The notes beneath the pieces are model-generated. The model did not search any database. It was not told where the DNA came from and worked only from the letters and a program-made list of their open reading frames with translations. Below, one piece after another: positions 51,416-59,742 of a stretch of 64,000 nt of DNA. Source of the stretch: Haloarcula marismortui ATCC 43049. GTDB lineage: Archaea; Halobacteriota; Halobacteria; Halobacteriales; Haloarculaceae. The position numbers were made by a program, and so were the translations under genes. Within the stretch, counting starts at the first letter, position 1, and each line of letters begins with the position of its first letter. The stretch lies in NCBI RefSeq assembly GCF_000011085.1, contig NC_006396.1, positions 744,001 through 808,000 on the forward strand, given 5' to 3'.

Positions 51416-52417
51416 TTACTCTTTGAGTGCGCCTGAGGTCAGTCCGCTGACGATGCGTTCCTGTGCGACGATTACGAGGATGACGACGGGGAGGACCCCG
51501 ACGATGCTCGCGGCCGCCATGAGGTTGAACTGCGTCGTGTACTGGGTCTGATAGCTGAGAATCCCGCCGACGATCGGCGACCATTTCGCCGCCTCCGGCG
51601 AGGTTGCCATGATCGAGCTGAAGAAGTACTCGTTGTAGACGGCGATGAATGTCAGCACGGCCGCGGTCGCCACGCCCGGCGCGGACAGCGGCATGATGAC
51701 CCGGAACAGCGCGCCCAGTCGTGTCGTTCCTTCGACCCGCGCGGCGTCCTCCAGCCCGTCGGGAATCTGGCCGTAGAACGTCGTCAGGATGAAGATCGAC
51801 AGCGGCATGAACAGCGCGCTGAACGGCAGCACCATCGACCCTGGTGTGTTCAGCAGCCGTGGTGGGGTAAACAGCGGAATGGACGTGAACGGAACCGTAA
51901 TCGGCGCGTTACCGGCAAACGCCTGAAACAGCGGGATGACGAACGCGGCCGGCGGGAAGTAGCTGATCGCCAAGATACCGAGCATCAGCAGTGCGCGGCC
52001 GGGGAACCGAAGGCGGCCGAACACGTAGCCGGCGAGGCTGGCGACGAACAGCACGATGACCGTCGTCGTGACCGCCAGCGCGAAGCTGTTCAACATGTAC
52101 AGGTGGAACGGCACCTGTTCGAAGACGGTGACGAACGCACCCGGGTTGAAGCCCTTCGGAACTGGCAGCGGGAACGTCCCGCTGACGCCAAAGAGGTTCA
52201 CCGTCGGGAGGAAACTGCCCGAGAGCAGGTTTCCTTCGGGAGTCACCGCCAGCACGATGAGCCAGTAGAAGGGGAACAGCGTCGTCACCAGGAAGAAAAT
52301 CATGGCCACGTAGAACAGCGCCCGGTACACTTTTTCGGGGTCCTGAATGGCGCTCTGGGTCCAGCGCTGTAGCGGTCCGTCGCTCGACTGCTCCTGAGTG
52401 TCGGTTGACGTAGCCAT
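51416..52417 (-). CDS. Carbohydrate ABC transporter permease (MalG type)
   Basis: A 333-residue inner-membrane permease with six core helices and the cytoplasmic EAA loop DGLEDAARVEGTTRLGALFRVIMPLSAPGVATAA, which contacts the ATPase. An unusual feature is the extended extracellular loop after the first helix (LLSGSFLPTVNLFGVSGTFPLPVPKGFNPGAF). An acidic cytoplasmic N-terminus precedes the first helix. It follows the MalF-type gene by 1 bp. Confidence 0.92.
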   Translation of the reverse strand: MATSTDTQEQSSDGPLQRWTQSAIQDPEKVYRALFYVAMIFFLVTTLFPFYWLIVLAVTPEGNLLSGSFLPTVNLFGVSGTFPLPVPKGFNPGAFVTVFEQVPFHLYMLNSFALAVTTTVIVLFVASLAGYVFGRLRFPGRALLMLGILAISYFPPAAFVIPLFQAFAGNAPITVPFTSIPLFTPPRLLNTPGSMVLPFSALFMPLSIFILTTFYGQIPDGLEDAARVEGTTRLGALFRVIMPLSAPGVATAAVLTFIAVYNEYFFSSIMATSPEAAKWSPIVGGILSYQTQYTTQFNLMAAASIVGVLPVVILVIVAQERIVSGLTSGALKE

Positions 52418-52418
52418 G

Positions 52419-53399
52419 TTAGATCGCGTCCTCCCCTTGCCAGACGATGAGTCCCATCACGACGATACCGATAATCGCGGCCGTCACGAACGCGATGGCC
52501 GCGGACGTCCCCTCGCGGGTGGTGAACGTCGCGACGACCATGCATGACAGCGACGGCACGACGGTACAGCTCGACACCGTATCGATGATGCCGTACACAC
52601 GCATCGCCTGCACCGACCGGAACAGCACGGCGACGCCGATGGTCGGCAGAATAAGCGGGAACGTAATGAGCTTGAACTGCTGCCATTTCGTCGCGCCGGC
52701 GACCTTCGCCACGTCGTACAGGCCTCTGTCGATGCTCTGGAGCCCCGCCAAAATGAGCAGGGCCATGAACGCCGACGTCTTCCAGATATCGGCGACGATG
52801 ATGATAAACGTCGCACTTGCCGTGTCGTTGAGCGTGTTCGTCGGTGCGAGCAATCCAAGGTCAGCAAGCGGTGGCGTCAGGAACCCGACGTTCGAATTGA
52901 ACATCAGGAAGAATATCATCCCCTGAATAACGATAGGGACAGCCCACGGGATGATGATGGCCGCGCGAATCCACCGCCGCCCGTAGAAGTCCTGGTCGAG
53001 GATGAGTGCCTGTCCGAGGCCGATGAGTGTCTCGAACAGTACACTCACGACGGCGAAGATTATCGTGACGACCAGCGCGCTGTTCAGCAATGCACTCGTG
53101 CCAACTCCTTCGGGAAGGAATGTCGTTCCGCCCGGCAGGTACCGGTTCTTTTCGCCAGTGAACAGTTCGACGTAGTTCCCAGCGCCGACGAAGGTAGTGC
53201 TTGAAAAGTCCGCCGAGAGCGCGAACAGCGACAGCTCGAAGGTGCGCAACAGCGGGTACAGCGCGACGATGCCCAGAAGGACGAACACGGGCACCAACAG
53301 CAGATACGCGTACTGCGTGTCGCTGAGGTTCTCCATCCACCGCATCACGCTGACGAGTGCCCCCGAGCGTCTGGATTCACGGCCGGTTTCTGTACTCAT
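52419..53399 (-). CDS. Carbohydrate ABC transporter permease (MalF type)
   Basis: A 326-residue permease with six helices. The first is YAYLLLVPVFVLLGIVALYPLL, and the EAA loop is GLYDVAKVAGATKWQQFKLITFPLILPTIGVAVL. In the last part, a small cysteine-bearing loop (DTVSSCTVVPSLSCMVVATF) could carry a disulfide outside the cell, which is uncommon in the family. It is the first permease after the second solute-binding gene, 78 bp downstream of it. Confidence 0.92.
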   Translation of the reverse strand: MSTETGRESRRSGALVSVMRWMENLSDTQYAYLLLVPVFVLLGIVALYPLLRTFELSLFALSADFSSTTFVGAGNYVELFTGEKNRYLPGGTTFLPEGVGTSALLNSALVVTIIFAVVSVLFETLIGLGQALILDQDFYGRRWIRAAIIIPWAVPIVIQGMIFFLMFNSNVGFLTPPLADLGLLAPTNTLNDTASATFIIIVADIWKTSAFMALLILAGLQSIDRGLYDVAKVAGATKWQQFKLITFPLILPTIGVAVLFRSVQAMRVYGIIDTVSSCTVVPSLSCMVVATFTTREGTSAAIAFVTAAIIGIVVMGLIVWQGEDAI

Positions 53400-53477
53400 T
53401 CGGTTACCTCCGTCCGTCGTTTGAATGTGTCATGGTAAATAATCACAGGGGTGGTTGTGTAACGTTTGCCTGTGGCT

Positions 53478-55007
53478 TCAGGTTTGCTCGGTCTCTGCCA
53501 GCGCGGACTCGAGTGTCGCCATCGCGTCAGCCGAAGAGGCTTCCTGCCCGACTGCGCGGTTCGCCTGCTGTGCGATCTTGCTGGACTGGTCGCTCCAGAC
53601 GCCCGTCACCGGGCGCGGCATCGTGTTGTTACCAGCGACCTGCAGCGTGTCCATGTACCGGCCAACGACGGGCACGTTCTGGGCCTCGCTGGAGTTGAAC
53701 AGTTCAGGCCGCGGCGGCAGCCATCCCTGGACGGACAGCAGCGTGAGCTGGAAGTCCGGCTGCATCGCGGCACGTATGACCTGCGTCACGGCGTCTAATT
53801 GCTCGCTGTTGGGGTTGACGGTCATGTGCCAACCACCGAGCGCGGCTGTGGAGCCACCCGTGCCGGGCTGTGCTGCCTCGCTCTCGGGCACCGCGTACGG
53901 AATCGGCATTGCACCGAGGTTCTCGCCGAGCGCCGGGTCCTCGGTTTCTTCCGGGTTACGGCCGCCAAGCGCCAGCGAGTAGGGCCAGTTACGGTGGAAG
54001 ACAGCGTTACCGTTGACGAACGGCGCGCGAGCGTCTTCCTCCTTCCAGCCGAGGATTTCGGTCGGGGTGAAGCCGCCGCCGTAGCCCTCAAACTGACCGC
54101 CGAAGTCCTCGTCGTGGACGAACTTCCGCATCATGTTCAGGGCGTTGTGGACCTCGGTGTTGTTCACCGTGATCGGTCGCTCCCCGATCGGGCCAAAGAG
54201 GTTGTCGCGGCCGCCGAAGTACGCACCGCCCCACGAGGACATGACCTCGTTGAACGTACAGCAGGAGGTGCCCTCGTAGATATCCCACTGGGTCGTAAAG
54301 CCGAAGTCAACGTCGGCGTTGTCGTAGGTGTCCGCGGCGATGTTCGACCACTCCTCCCACGTCATCGGCTCGGTCGCCCAGTTGTTGCTTTCGGGACTGT
54401 AGCCGGCCTCCTCGACGAGGTCCTTGCGGTACTGCATCGTCGGGAAGTCCGGGAACACCGGCACACCAAACAGGTTCCCGTTGCTCGGATTTCGTGCCGT
54501 GTCCGTAAACGCCGAGAAGTAGTTGTCCGAGACGTCCGAGAGGAGGTCCTCTGGTAGCGTTTCGGAGAGGTTCTGGAGTTGCCCTCGCTGGATGAAGATA
54601 TTCGTCCAGCCGTTGTCCATCAGGAACATGTCCGGGTTCGTCTCGCCGGCCGAGAGCAGTCGGTTGTAGTTCGACCGGGCCGCACCGGTGTCTTGGTCAC
54701 GCGGGACAAACTCTATCTCGATGTCGTCCGACAGGCCGTTGTCGTGGAGTGCCTGCTTGATTGCGTCGCCGTTGTTCTGGACGGCCACCGGGTCGAAGCC
54801 CCACTGGACCGTCGTGGTCTCGCTGCTGCTCCCGTCACCAGTCGATCCACCGTCACTCCCGTCACCGCTACCGCCGTCGCCGCCGCCGACGAAGTCAGCA
54901 CAGCCTGCCAGTCCACCGACGACACCTGCTGCTCCGGCAGCACGGACGAACCGTCGCCGGGAGACGCCTGTTGAGTTCCGCTCGCCGCTTGTGCCATTGT
55001 CCGACAT
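53478..55007 (-). CDS. Carbohydrate ABC transporter substrate-binding lipoprotein
   Basis: A 509-residue Tat lipoprotein (SRRRFVRAAGAAGVVGGLAGC, then a Gly/Ser/Asp linker). The mature protein has the extracellular solute-binding fold: LFGVPVFPDFPTMQYRKDLVEEAGYSP, MTWEEWSNIAADTYD, FVNGNAVFHRNWPYSLALGG and GGSTAALGGWHMTVNPNSEQ. It is the first gene of the transporter operon SBP-MalF-MalG-ATPase-small membrane protein. A 24-bp inverted repeat sits 44-67 bp upstream, just before its TATA element. Confidence 0.9.
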   Translation of the reverse strand: MSDNGTSGERNSTGVSRRRFVRAAGAAGVVGGLAGCADFVGGGDGGSGDGSDGGSTGDGSSSETTTVQWGFDPVAVQNNGDAIKQALHDNGLSDDIEIEFVPRDQDTGAARSNYNRLLSAGETNPDMFLMDNGWTNIFIQRGQLQNLSETLPEDLLSDVSDNYFSAFTDTARNPSNGNLFGVPVFPDFPTMQYRKDLVEEAGYSPESNNWATEPMTWEEWSNIAADTYDNADVDFGFTTQWDIYEGTSCCTFNEVMSSWGGAYFGGRDNLFGPIGERPITVNNTEVHNALNMMRKFVHDEDFGGQFEGYGGGFTPTEILGWKEEDARAPFVNGNAVFHRNWPYSLALGGRNPEETEDPALGENLGAMPIPYAVPESEAAQPGTGGSTAALGGWHMTVNPNSEQLDAVTQVIRAAMQPDFQLTLLSVQGWLPPRPELFNSSEAQNVPVVGRYMDTLQVAGNNTMPRPVTGVWSDQSSKIAQQANRAVGQEASSADAMATLESALAETEQT

Positions 55008-55050
55008 ATCTATTCTGAGCTATCCCGGACACACCTTAAAGGTTGTCCAT

Positions 55051-55074
55051 AATTAACCACAGGTGTTGTTAATT
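55051..55074. promoter_or_regulatory. Inverted-repeat operator candidate of the sugar transporter operon
   Basis: AATTAAC-10 bp-GTTAATT (55051-55074) lies immediately upstream of a TATA-like CTTTAAGG (reverse strand, about 55034-55041) of the transporter operon. The embedded 17-mer ACCACAGGTGTTGTTAA (55056-55072) recurs with one mismatch at 57377-57393 in front of the aldo/keto reductase gene, which suggests one regulator for both. The adjacent TrmB gene is the obvious candidate. Confidence 0.5.
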
Positions 55075-55239
55075 ACCGTCGGCAGCCCGGCGATAGTGAT
55101 ACTTTATTGACTGTTCGCCACTGTATAAATCTTTCAGTATATATACGCAGGGATAGGTCAAACAGCTGTTTGCCACACAGAAGACCTCAAACGCACAAAC
55201 TGAGGGAAGGTTTATTCGTCCCGAGAAAATCGCGTCTCG

Positions 55240-56316
55240 TTACTCGTACTCGACGTTCGTAATCGTAATTTCGGTGGCCTCGACCTCCTCGATGACAGCC
55301 CCCCAGCCACCGACCTCATATGTCCCGTCGTCAGTGACCAGCGTCGCACTGATTCGGCCGGCCAGTTGTGCCAGTGGGACCGGGTCCGTCCGTCCGATGT
55401 TACTCCCGGTGTAGTCGATGCCGGTGACGCGCCCTGTCAGCTCAACCGATTCTTTGGTTTCCGTGTCGTACCCCACGACGACGGCCTCGATGATCGCGTC
55501 CTCGTTCAGCAGCGGTTCGATATCCCGGACAGCGTGGCGAAGGTCGACGTACGTCGTCGGGGTTTCCGGCGTCCGCTCAGTGTACAATGTGTCCCAGATC
55601 TCCCACAGGCAGGTCAGGAAGAACCAGTGGAAGACGTAGGTGTGGGTCCGGTCCTTGACGAGGACGCCGTACTCGTTGACCGAGTCGTGGTGTGGGGCAA
55701 AGCACGTCCAGGTCCGGTCGACGAGAACGAAAAACGGGGCTGGAATCTCGCGGTTCCGGGCCTCTGTACAGGTGCCTTCGATGTCGGAAAGCGGCGGTAC
55801 GTCCTCACCAGCACCCGTACAGATGCTGAGTTTGATGTTCACGCCGCGGTCGTGAGCGGCGATGAGTTCTTCCCGAACCGCGTAGAACTGCTCCGGGTCC
55901 ACACCGACCTGAATCTGGTTTTCGGCCGCTTCGATGAGCTCCCGGGCCCGGCTGACGACCGTTTCGAACCGCTTGACGATACTGACCTCGTGGTCGGATA
56001 TCTCGGGCTGGTTCCAGCGTTCCTCGATCGTTTCTGCCGCGTTGAGGTACTTGCTCGACCGGGACCGCAGGTCTTCAAGGACTACATCTGGGTTGCGGGC
56101 GCGAGCGGTCAGACTGTCCTGCTGGAACGTCTCGATATATCCCTTCGTTTCCAGGTCCCGGAGCACATCGTAAATCCGCGGGTCCGGAACGTCACAGGAG
56201 TCAGCGATATCAGTCGCCGATGCGGTCCCCAGCCCCAGCAACGCCACATAGGCCTCCGCCTGATACGGAGAGAGACCGGCATCTTCGAGGACATCGGTTA
56301 GTTCGCTGTCGTCCAT
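55240..56316 (-). CDS. TrmB-family sugar-responsive regulator, second copy
   Basis: A 358-residue regulator with the TrmB winged helix (GLSPYQAEAYVALLGLGTASATDIADSCDVPDPRIYDVLRDLETKGYIETF). A coiled helix and a ligand domain follow (IQVGVDPEQFYAVREELIAAHDRGVNIKLSICTG...APFFVLVDRTWTCFAPHHDS...VFHWFFLTCLWEIWDTLY). It is divergent in sequence from the TrmB at 44.9 kb, so they probably answer to different sugars. It lies upstream of the binding-protein gene with a 232-bp gap, and downstream of the aldo/keto reductase gene by 60 bp. Confidence 0.9.
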   Translation of the reverse strand: MDDSELTDVLEDAGLSPYQAEAYVALLGLGTASATDIADSCDVPDPRIYDVLRDLETKGYIETFQQDSLTARARNPDVVLEDLRSRSSKYLNAAETIEERWNQPEISDHEVSIVKRFETVVSRARELIEAAENQIQVGVDPEQFYAVREELIAAHDRGVNIKLSICTGAGEDVPPLSDIEGTCTEARNREIPAPFFVLVDRTWTCFAPHHDSVNEYGVLVKDRTHTYVFHWFFLTCLWEIWDTLYTERTPETPTTYVDLRHAVRDIEPLLNEDAIIEAVVVGYDTETKESVELTGRVTGIDYTGSNIGRTDPVPLAQLAGRISATLVTDDGTYEVGGWGAVIEEVEATEITITNVEYE

Positions 56317-56376
56317 ATGTGTACAGGAAAACTGAGTACGCAGTTAACGTGCATGGTTATCTATCGAAGTCATGGA

Positions 56377-57366
56377 TCAGTCCTTCCCCTCAACCGGCCA
56401 CTGTGGCTGTTTCGGGGCTTCGATTCGGGCGCACTCTTCAGCAGTCAGGTCAATGTCGAGCGCCTCGACGTTTTCCTCCAGATGCTCCATCGTCCGCGGG
56501 CCAATGATCGGTGCGTCGACGACGTCTTGATGGCAGAGCCACGCCAAGCTAACCTGTGCCGGCGTTGCGTCCTTTTCGTCAGCAATCGACTGCACCTCGT
56601 CGAGGACCGCCCAGTTCTCGTCGCTGAACCGGTTTGCTGTGTACTCGTCCGTACTCGCCCGCCCCTCGGATAGGTCGTCGTCGCGGTCGTACTTCCCGGC
56701 GAGGAAGCCGCCGGCCAGCGGCGACCACGGAATGACACCGATCCCTTCCATCTCGCACACCGGCAAGAGGTTCGCCTCCTCGTGACGGTCGACAGCGTTG
56801 TACTCCGGTTGCATCGAGACGAACCGCTCATACCCCTCGATATCCGCAGTGTACAACGCCTTCTGGAACTTCCAGTTTGCCATCGTGCTCGCGCCGATAT
56901 AGCGGACCAGCCCCTCGTCGACGAGATACGTCAGCGCGTCCAGCGTCTCCTCGATAGGCGTGTCGTCGTCCCACCGGTGGATCTGGTAGAGGTCGAGATA
57001 GTCGACGCCGAGGCGGTCCAGCGTGGCGTGACACTGGTCGATGATGTGTTTCTTCGAGAGTCCGCTCCCGTTCGGTCCGTCGTGCATATCGAAGTACACC
57101 TTCGATGCCAGGACCAGTTCGCCGCGGTGAGCGGAGTCGACGGCCTCGCCAAGAATCCGCTCGCTCTCGCCGTTCGAGTAGGCGTTGGCTGTATCGAAGA
57201 AGTTGATACCCAGATCGAGCGCCCGTTCGAGTATCCGACGGCTCTCGGCCTCGTCGTTTAGCATCCAGGGCTCCGCGCTCCCGAAGTTCATCGTTCCGAG
57301 ACAGAGTTCAGACACGTCGAGCCCTGTCGACCCGAGCGTGGTGTATGTCACCGGCGAGTCGCTCAT
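56377..57366 (-). CDS. Aldo/keto reductase
   Basis: A 329-residue TIM-barrel NAD(P)H oxidoreductase of the AKR/YajO-like group. The start TYTTLGSTGLDVSELCLGTMNFG is typical. The catalytic tetrad is visible as Asp/Tyr in FFDTANAYSNG, Lys in LASKVY and His in QIHRWDDDTP. SPLAGGFLAGKYDRDD and GPRTMEHLEENVEAL bind the cofactor. It may reduce or oxidise a sugar or sugar-derived aldehyde imported by the neighbouring transporter. ATG 57366 is preferred over a frame extending to 57444. Its promoter holds the motif shared with the transporter operon. Confidence 0.9.
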   Translation of the reverse strand: MSDSPVTYTTLGSTGLDVSELCLGTMNFGSAEPWMLNDEAESRRILERALDLGINFFDTANAYSNGESERILGEAVDSAHRGELVLASKVYFDMHDGPNGSGLSKKHIIDQCHATLDRLGVDYLDLYQIHRWDDDTPIEETLDALTYLVDEGLVRYIGASTMANWKFQKALYTADIEGYERFVSMQPEYNAVDRHEEANLLPVCEMEGIGVIPWSPLAGGFLAGKYDRDDDLSEGRASTDEYTANRFSDENWAVLDEVQSIADEKDATPAQVSLAWLCHQDVVDAPIIGPRTMEHLEENVEALDIDLTAEECARIEAPKQPQWPVEGKD

Positions 57367-57425
57367 GACACTTTGTACCACAGCTGTTGTTAAAGAATTT
57401 TGGGACTGCATACCGTTGTCCGAAC

Positions 57426-58301
57426 ATGAACCGAGAGTCCGCACCGCAGGAATCTGACCCGATGGAAGTACTTGAAACCCTCAGCGACGAGTCCTACACC
57501 GGAGTGAACAGATGCTGGCCGTGTACGGTCTTGAACCTGGGGCTTGTCGGGCTTCTGGCACTGTTCTTGCGTGCACGCAAACGCTCGTTACTGAGTCTAC
57601 TGGTCGCTGTTGTTGGCGTCGCGGTGGTCTATCTCCGGGGGTATCTGGTTCCGTACACGCCTGAATTTGCCCCGCGGCTGGTGGCGATATCACCGGTCCC
57701 GGACGAGTGGTTTCACGGGGAGTCCGCGCACGACGCGGCAACGCAGGAAGCCATGGCCCACGAGGAGCGTGACTCGCTGGCCGAGGATGTGGAGTTGGAC
57801 GGCGAAACCATCCTTCGGGAACTCTCGGCAGCGGGCGTCATCGAACTCGAGGGCGAACGGCTGTTTCCTGAAGCGAGCGTCGACACTGCCTGGCACGACC
57901 GAATGGACGAACTGGCAGCGGAATCACTCGACAGTCTCTCGACAACACTGCAGGCGTCGCTGGAGCAGGTCGGGCACGCGGAGCCGTACGTCGACGACGC
58001 GGAGTGGGTCGTGCTCGGTTCCGAGCACAAACAGCTCCTTCCCCGTCCGGTCGTCGTCGCCGAACTCGCAGCATACGAGGTTCTCGGCGAGCGTCTCGAC
58101 GACGAAGGGCTCAGAATCGCCGGTGCGGAGGCCTTCCGGATGTTTCTCGATAGTTGCCCGGTCTGTGGCTCCGAACTGGTCGAGTCGTCGTCGGTGTCGT
58201 GCTGTGGCGGCCATCTGGGCCCACGTCAGGACCCCGACGAGACGCTCGTCTGTCCGACCTGCGAGCAGCGACTCTACACCTTTGAACTGGACGACAACTG
58301 A
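57426..58301 (+). CDS. Membrane protein with C-terminal zinc knuckles, unknown function
   Basis: A 291-residue protein. Two closely spaced hydrophobic helices lie near the N-terminus (CTVLNLGLVGLLALFLRA and SLLSLLVAVVGVAVVYLRGYLV, about 35-75), followed by a soluble acidic domain. At the C-terminus there are two pairs of cysteines (SCPVCGSEL and VCPTCEQRL) around an SCCGG motif that likely form a zinc site. The starts at 57426 or 57462 are both possible. It is divergent from the aldo/keto reductase gene. No family is recognised with confidence. Confidence 0.65.
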   Translation: MNRESAPQESDPMEVLETLSDESYTGVNRCWPCTVLNLGLVGLLALFLRARKRSLLSLLVAVVGVAVVYLRGYLVPYTPEFAPRLVAISPVPDEWFHGESAHDAATQEAMAHEERDSLAEDVELDGETILRELSAAGVIELEGERLFPEASVDTAWHDRMDELAAESLDSLSTTLQASLEQVGHAEPYVDDAEWVVLGSEHKQLLPRPVVVAELAAYEVLGERLDDEGLRIAGAEAFRMFLDSCPVCGSELVESSSVSCCGGHLGPRQDPDETLVCPTCEQRLYTFELDDN

Positions 58302-58637
58302 ACCAGACACACTGAACGGCCGAACCGGTGTCAGGTCTGGTGTTCGAGACGCTATTCGGGTTCGACCCAGAGAGAGACGATGGACGGCAAAGGGCGGGAG
58401 AATCCCGCCTGACCGCTGGTGCGTGCGGTCCCGCGGACAACCATGCTGCGTGGCAGACAGTTGGCGTCGGCCGGGTGGGGCTGGTGGGGAACGATGCTGA
58501 CCGAACAGCGGTCTCACATAGTCCCGGATAGCAGGGGGAATGTACCCAGCCGCTAGAATTGTACAACTAGTGTTGTAAATAGATTTTGATGGCTGAAGAA
58601 CACTGCCTATTAAATCCTCGCACACGGAGATGATGGT
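58302..58637. other. Gap upstream of gfcR with paired hairpins and an inverted repeat
   Basis: No gene is supported in these 336 bp. Two consecutive hairpins, GGCGGGA-GAA-TCCCGCC (58393-58409) and GACCGC-8-GCGGTC (58411-58430), could end the transcript of the membrane-protein gene or form a small RNA. Closer to gfcR, an inverted repeat ACAAC-TAGT-GTTGT (58563-58576) lies 62 bp upstream of its ATG, a suitable site for an operator. Confidence 0.45.
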
Positions 58638-59276
58638 ATGAAGAATATCGACGACCTCGTCGACAGCGCGTCCGACCTGGCACAGCGTGGCCTCTCTAAG
58701 GGCGAAATCGCTGACGAGCTTAACGTCTCCCGCGAGACGGCGAGTTGGCTTGTCGAACGTAGCGGCACCGGCACGGAACCGGATACGAGCGACGACGGCG
58801 GTCCCCACGATATCCACGTCGACTGGTCTGCTGTCGGTCGGGACAGCAACCGACTGTACCACGCGGGCGCGGCGATGGCGGACCTGCTCTCGAAGAAAGG
58901 CGACGATGTGGACCTTACCATCGGCATCGAGAAGGCCGGCGCGCCGCTTGCGACGACCGTTGCGCGGGAACTGGAAACCGACCTCGGGACGTACGCCCCG
59001 ACCAAACACCAGTGGGACGACGACGAGAGCGAGACCAGCGATGGCTCGTTCTCCCGGAACTTCGCGCAGATCCGGAACCGAGACTGCTACGTCGTCGACG
59101 ACACTATTACGAGCGGCAAGACGATGGGCGAAACCATCGACGCGATCCACGAACAGGGCGGCAATCCCGTGGCCTGCGTCGTGCTGGCTGACAAACGCGG
59201 CATCGGCGACATCCGCGGCGTCCCGGTGTACTCCCTGCTCCAGGTCATCCGAGTCGGTAGCGACGGCGACTCGTAA
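58638..59276 (+). CDS. gfcR: GfcR, PRTase-fold transcriptional regulator of sugar catabolism
   Basis: A 212-residue regulator with an N-terminal helix-turn-helix (DSASDLAQRGLSKGEIADELNVSRETASWLVER) fused to an orotate-phosphoribosyltransferase-like domain. The PRPP loop VVDDTITSGKTMGETI and IGIEKAGAPLATTVAREL are retained. In Haloferax volcanii GfcR activates genes for glucose and fructose degradation. The nearby glucose dehydrogenase and sugar transporter genes suggest local targets. It is easily misannotated as orotate phosphoribosyltransferase because of the C-terminal domain. Confidence 0.9.
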   Translation: MKNIDDLVDSASDLAQRGLSKGEIADELNVSRETASWLVERSGTGTEPDTSDDGGPHDIHVDWSAVGRDSNRLYHAGAAMADLLSKKGDDVDLTIGIEKAGAPLATTVARELETDLGTYAPTKHQWDDDESETSDGSFSRNFAQIRNRDCYVVDDTITSGKTMGETIDAIHEQGGNPVACVVLADKRGIGDIRGVPVYSLLQVIRVGSDGDS

Positions 59277-59391
59277 CGGCCCCCACGGACCGTTCTGAAC
59301 CCGCGTTTCGCCGGATGGCCACCGGATTACCTGAATCGGCGTGGCCGCCCGAGAGACTATCCTTTTATTTGTGCCGTGCGTAATCCGCGGT

Positions 59392-59589
59392 ATGACTGTA
59401 CTGTCGTTCGACGAACAGGGTGTCGATGTCGTCTACGAGGGGACGGAGTTCCGCCTCGAAAAGGCCCTCATCGAGGACGCCATCCAGAAGTCGTATCCGA
59501 ACGTGACCGACCACGAGGTGCTGCAGATGGTCGAGCCGGAACCGGCGCTGTCGGGCGAACCCCAGCGTATCGCCGAAATCGTGAATTGA
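59392..59589 (+). CDS. DUF5800 family small protein
   Basis: A 65-residue acidic protein (MTVLSFDEQGVDVVYEGTEFRLEKALIEDAI to QRIAEIVN), an alpha/beta mini-domain matching the haloarchaeal DUF5800 family as I recall it. A TATA element CTTTTATT (59361-59368) is about 27 bp before ATG 59392, giving a leaderless message. No function is known. The AT-rich 153-bp region downstream contains direct repeats of ATTCCGTTG and the promoter (GCATTTAAGCC) of the thiolase gene. Confidence 0.75.
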   Translation: MTVLSFDEQGVDVVYEGTEFRLEKALIEDAIQKSYPNVTDHEVLQMVEPEPALSGEPQRIAEIVN

Positions 59590-59742
59590 CGCAATAGTTC
59601 CGTTGAAGGCTATAATTCCGTTGTAAGAAGGAATTCCTGAAGAAAACCAATATCCCGTTTGTAGGCGTTCAAAGCGTCGAATATTCCCTAATTAAGCACC
59701 CGAGCAGTAGGCATTTAAGCCGTCAGCGCACACTGGGAGGTA

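Noticed and set aside
58638-59276. Orotate phosphoribosyltransferase for pyrimidine synthesis
   Set aside because: The N-terminal helix-turn-helix and the sugar-gene neighbourhood identify it as the GfcR regulator.
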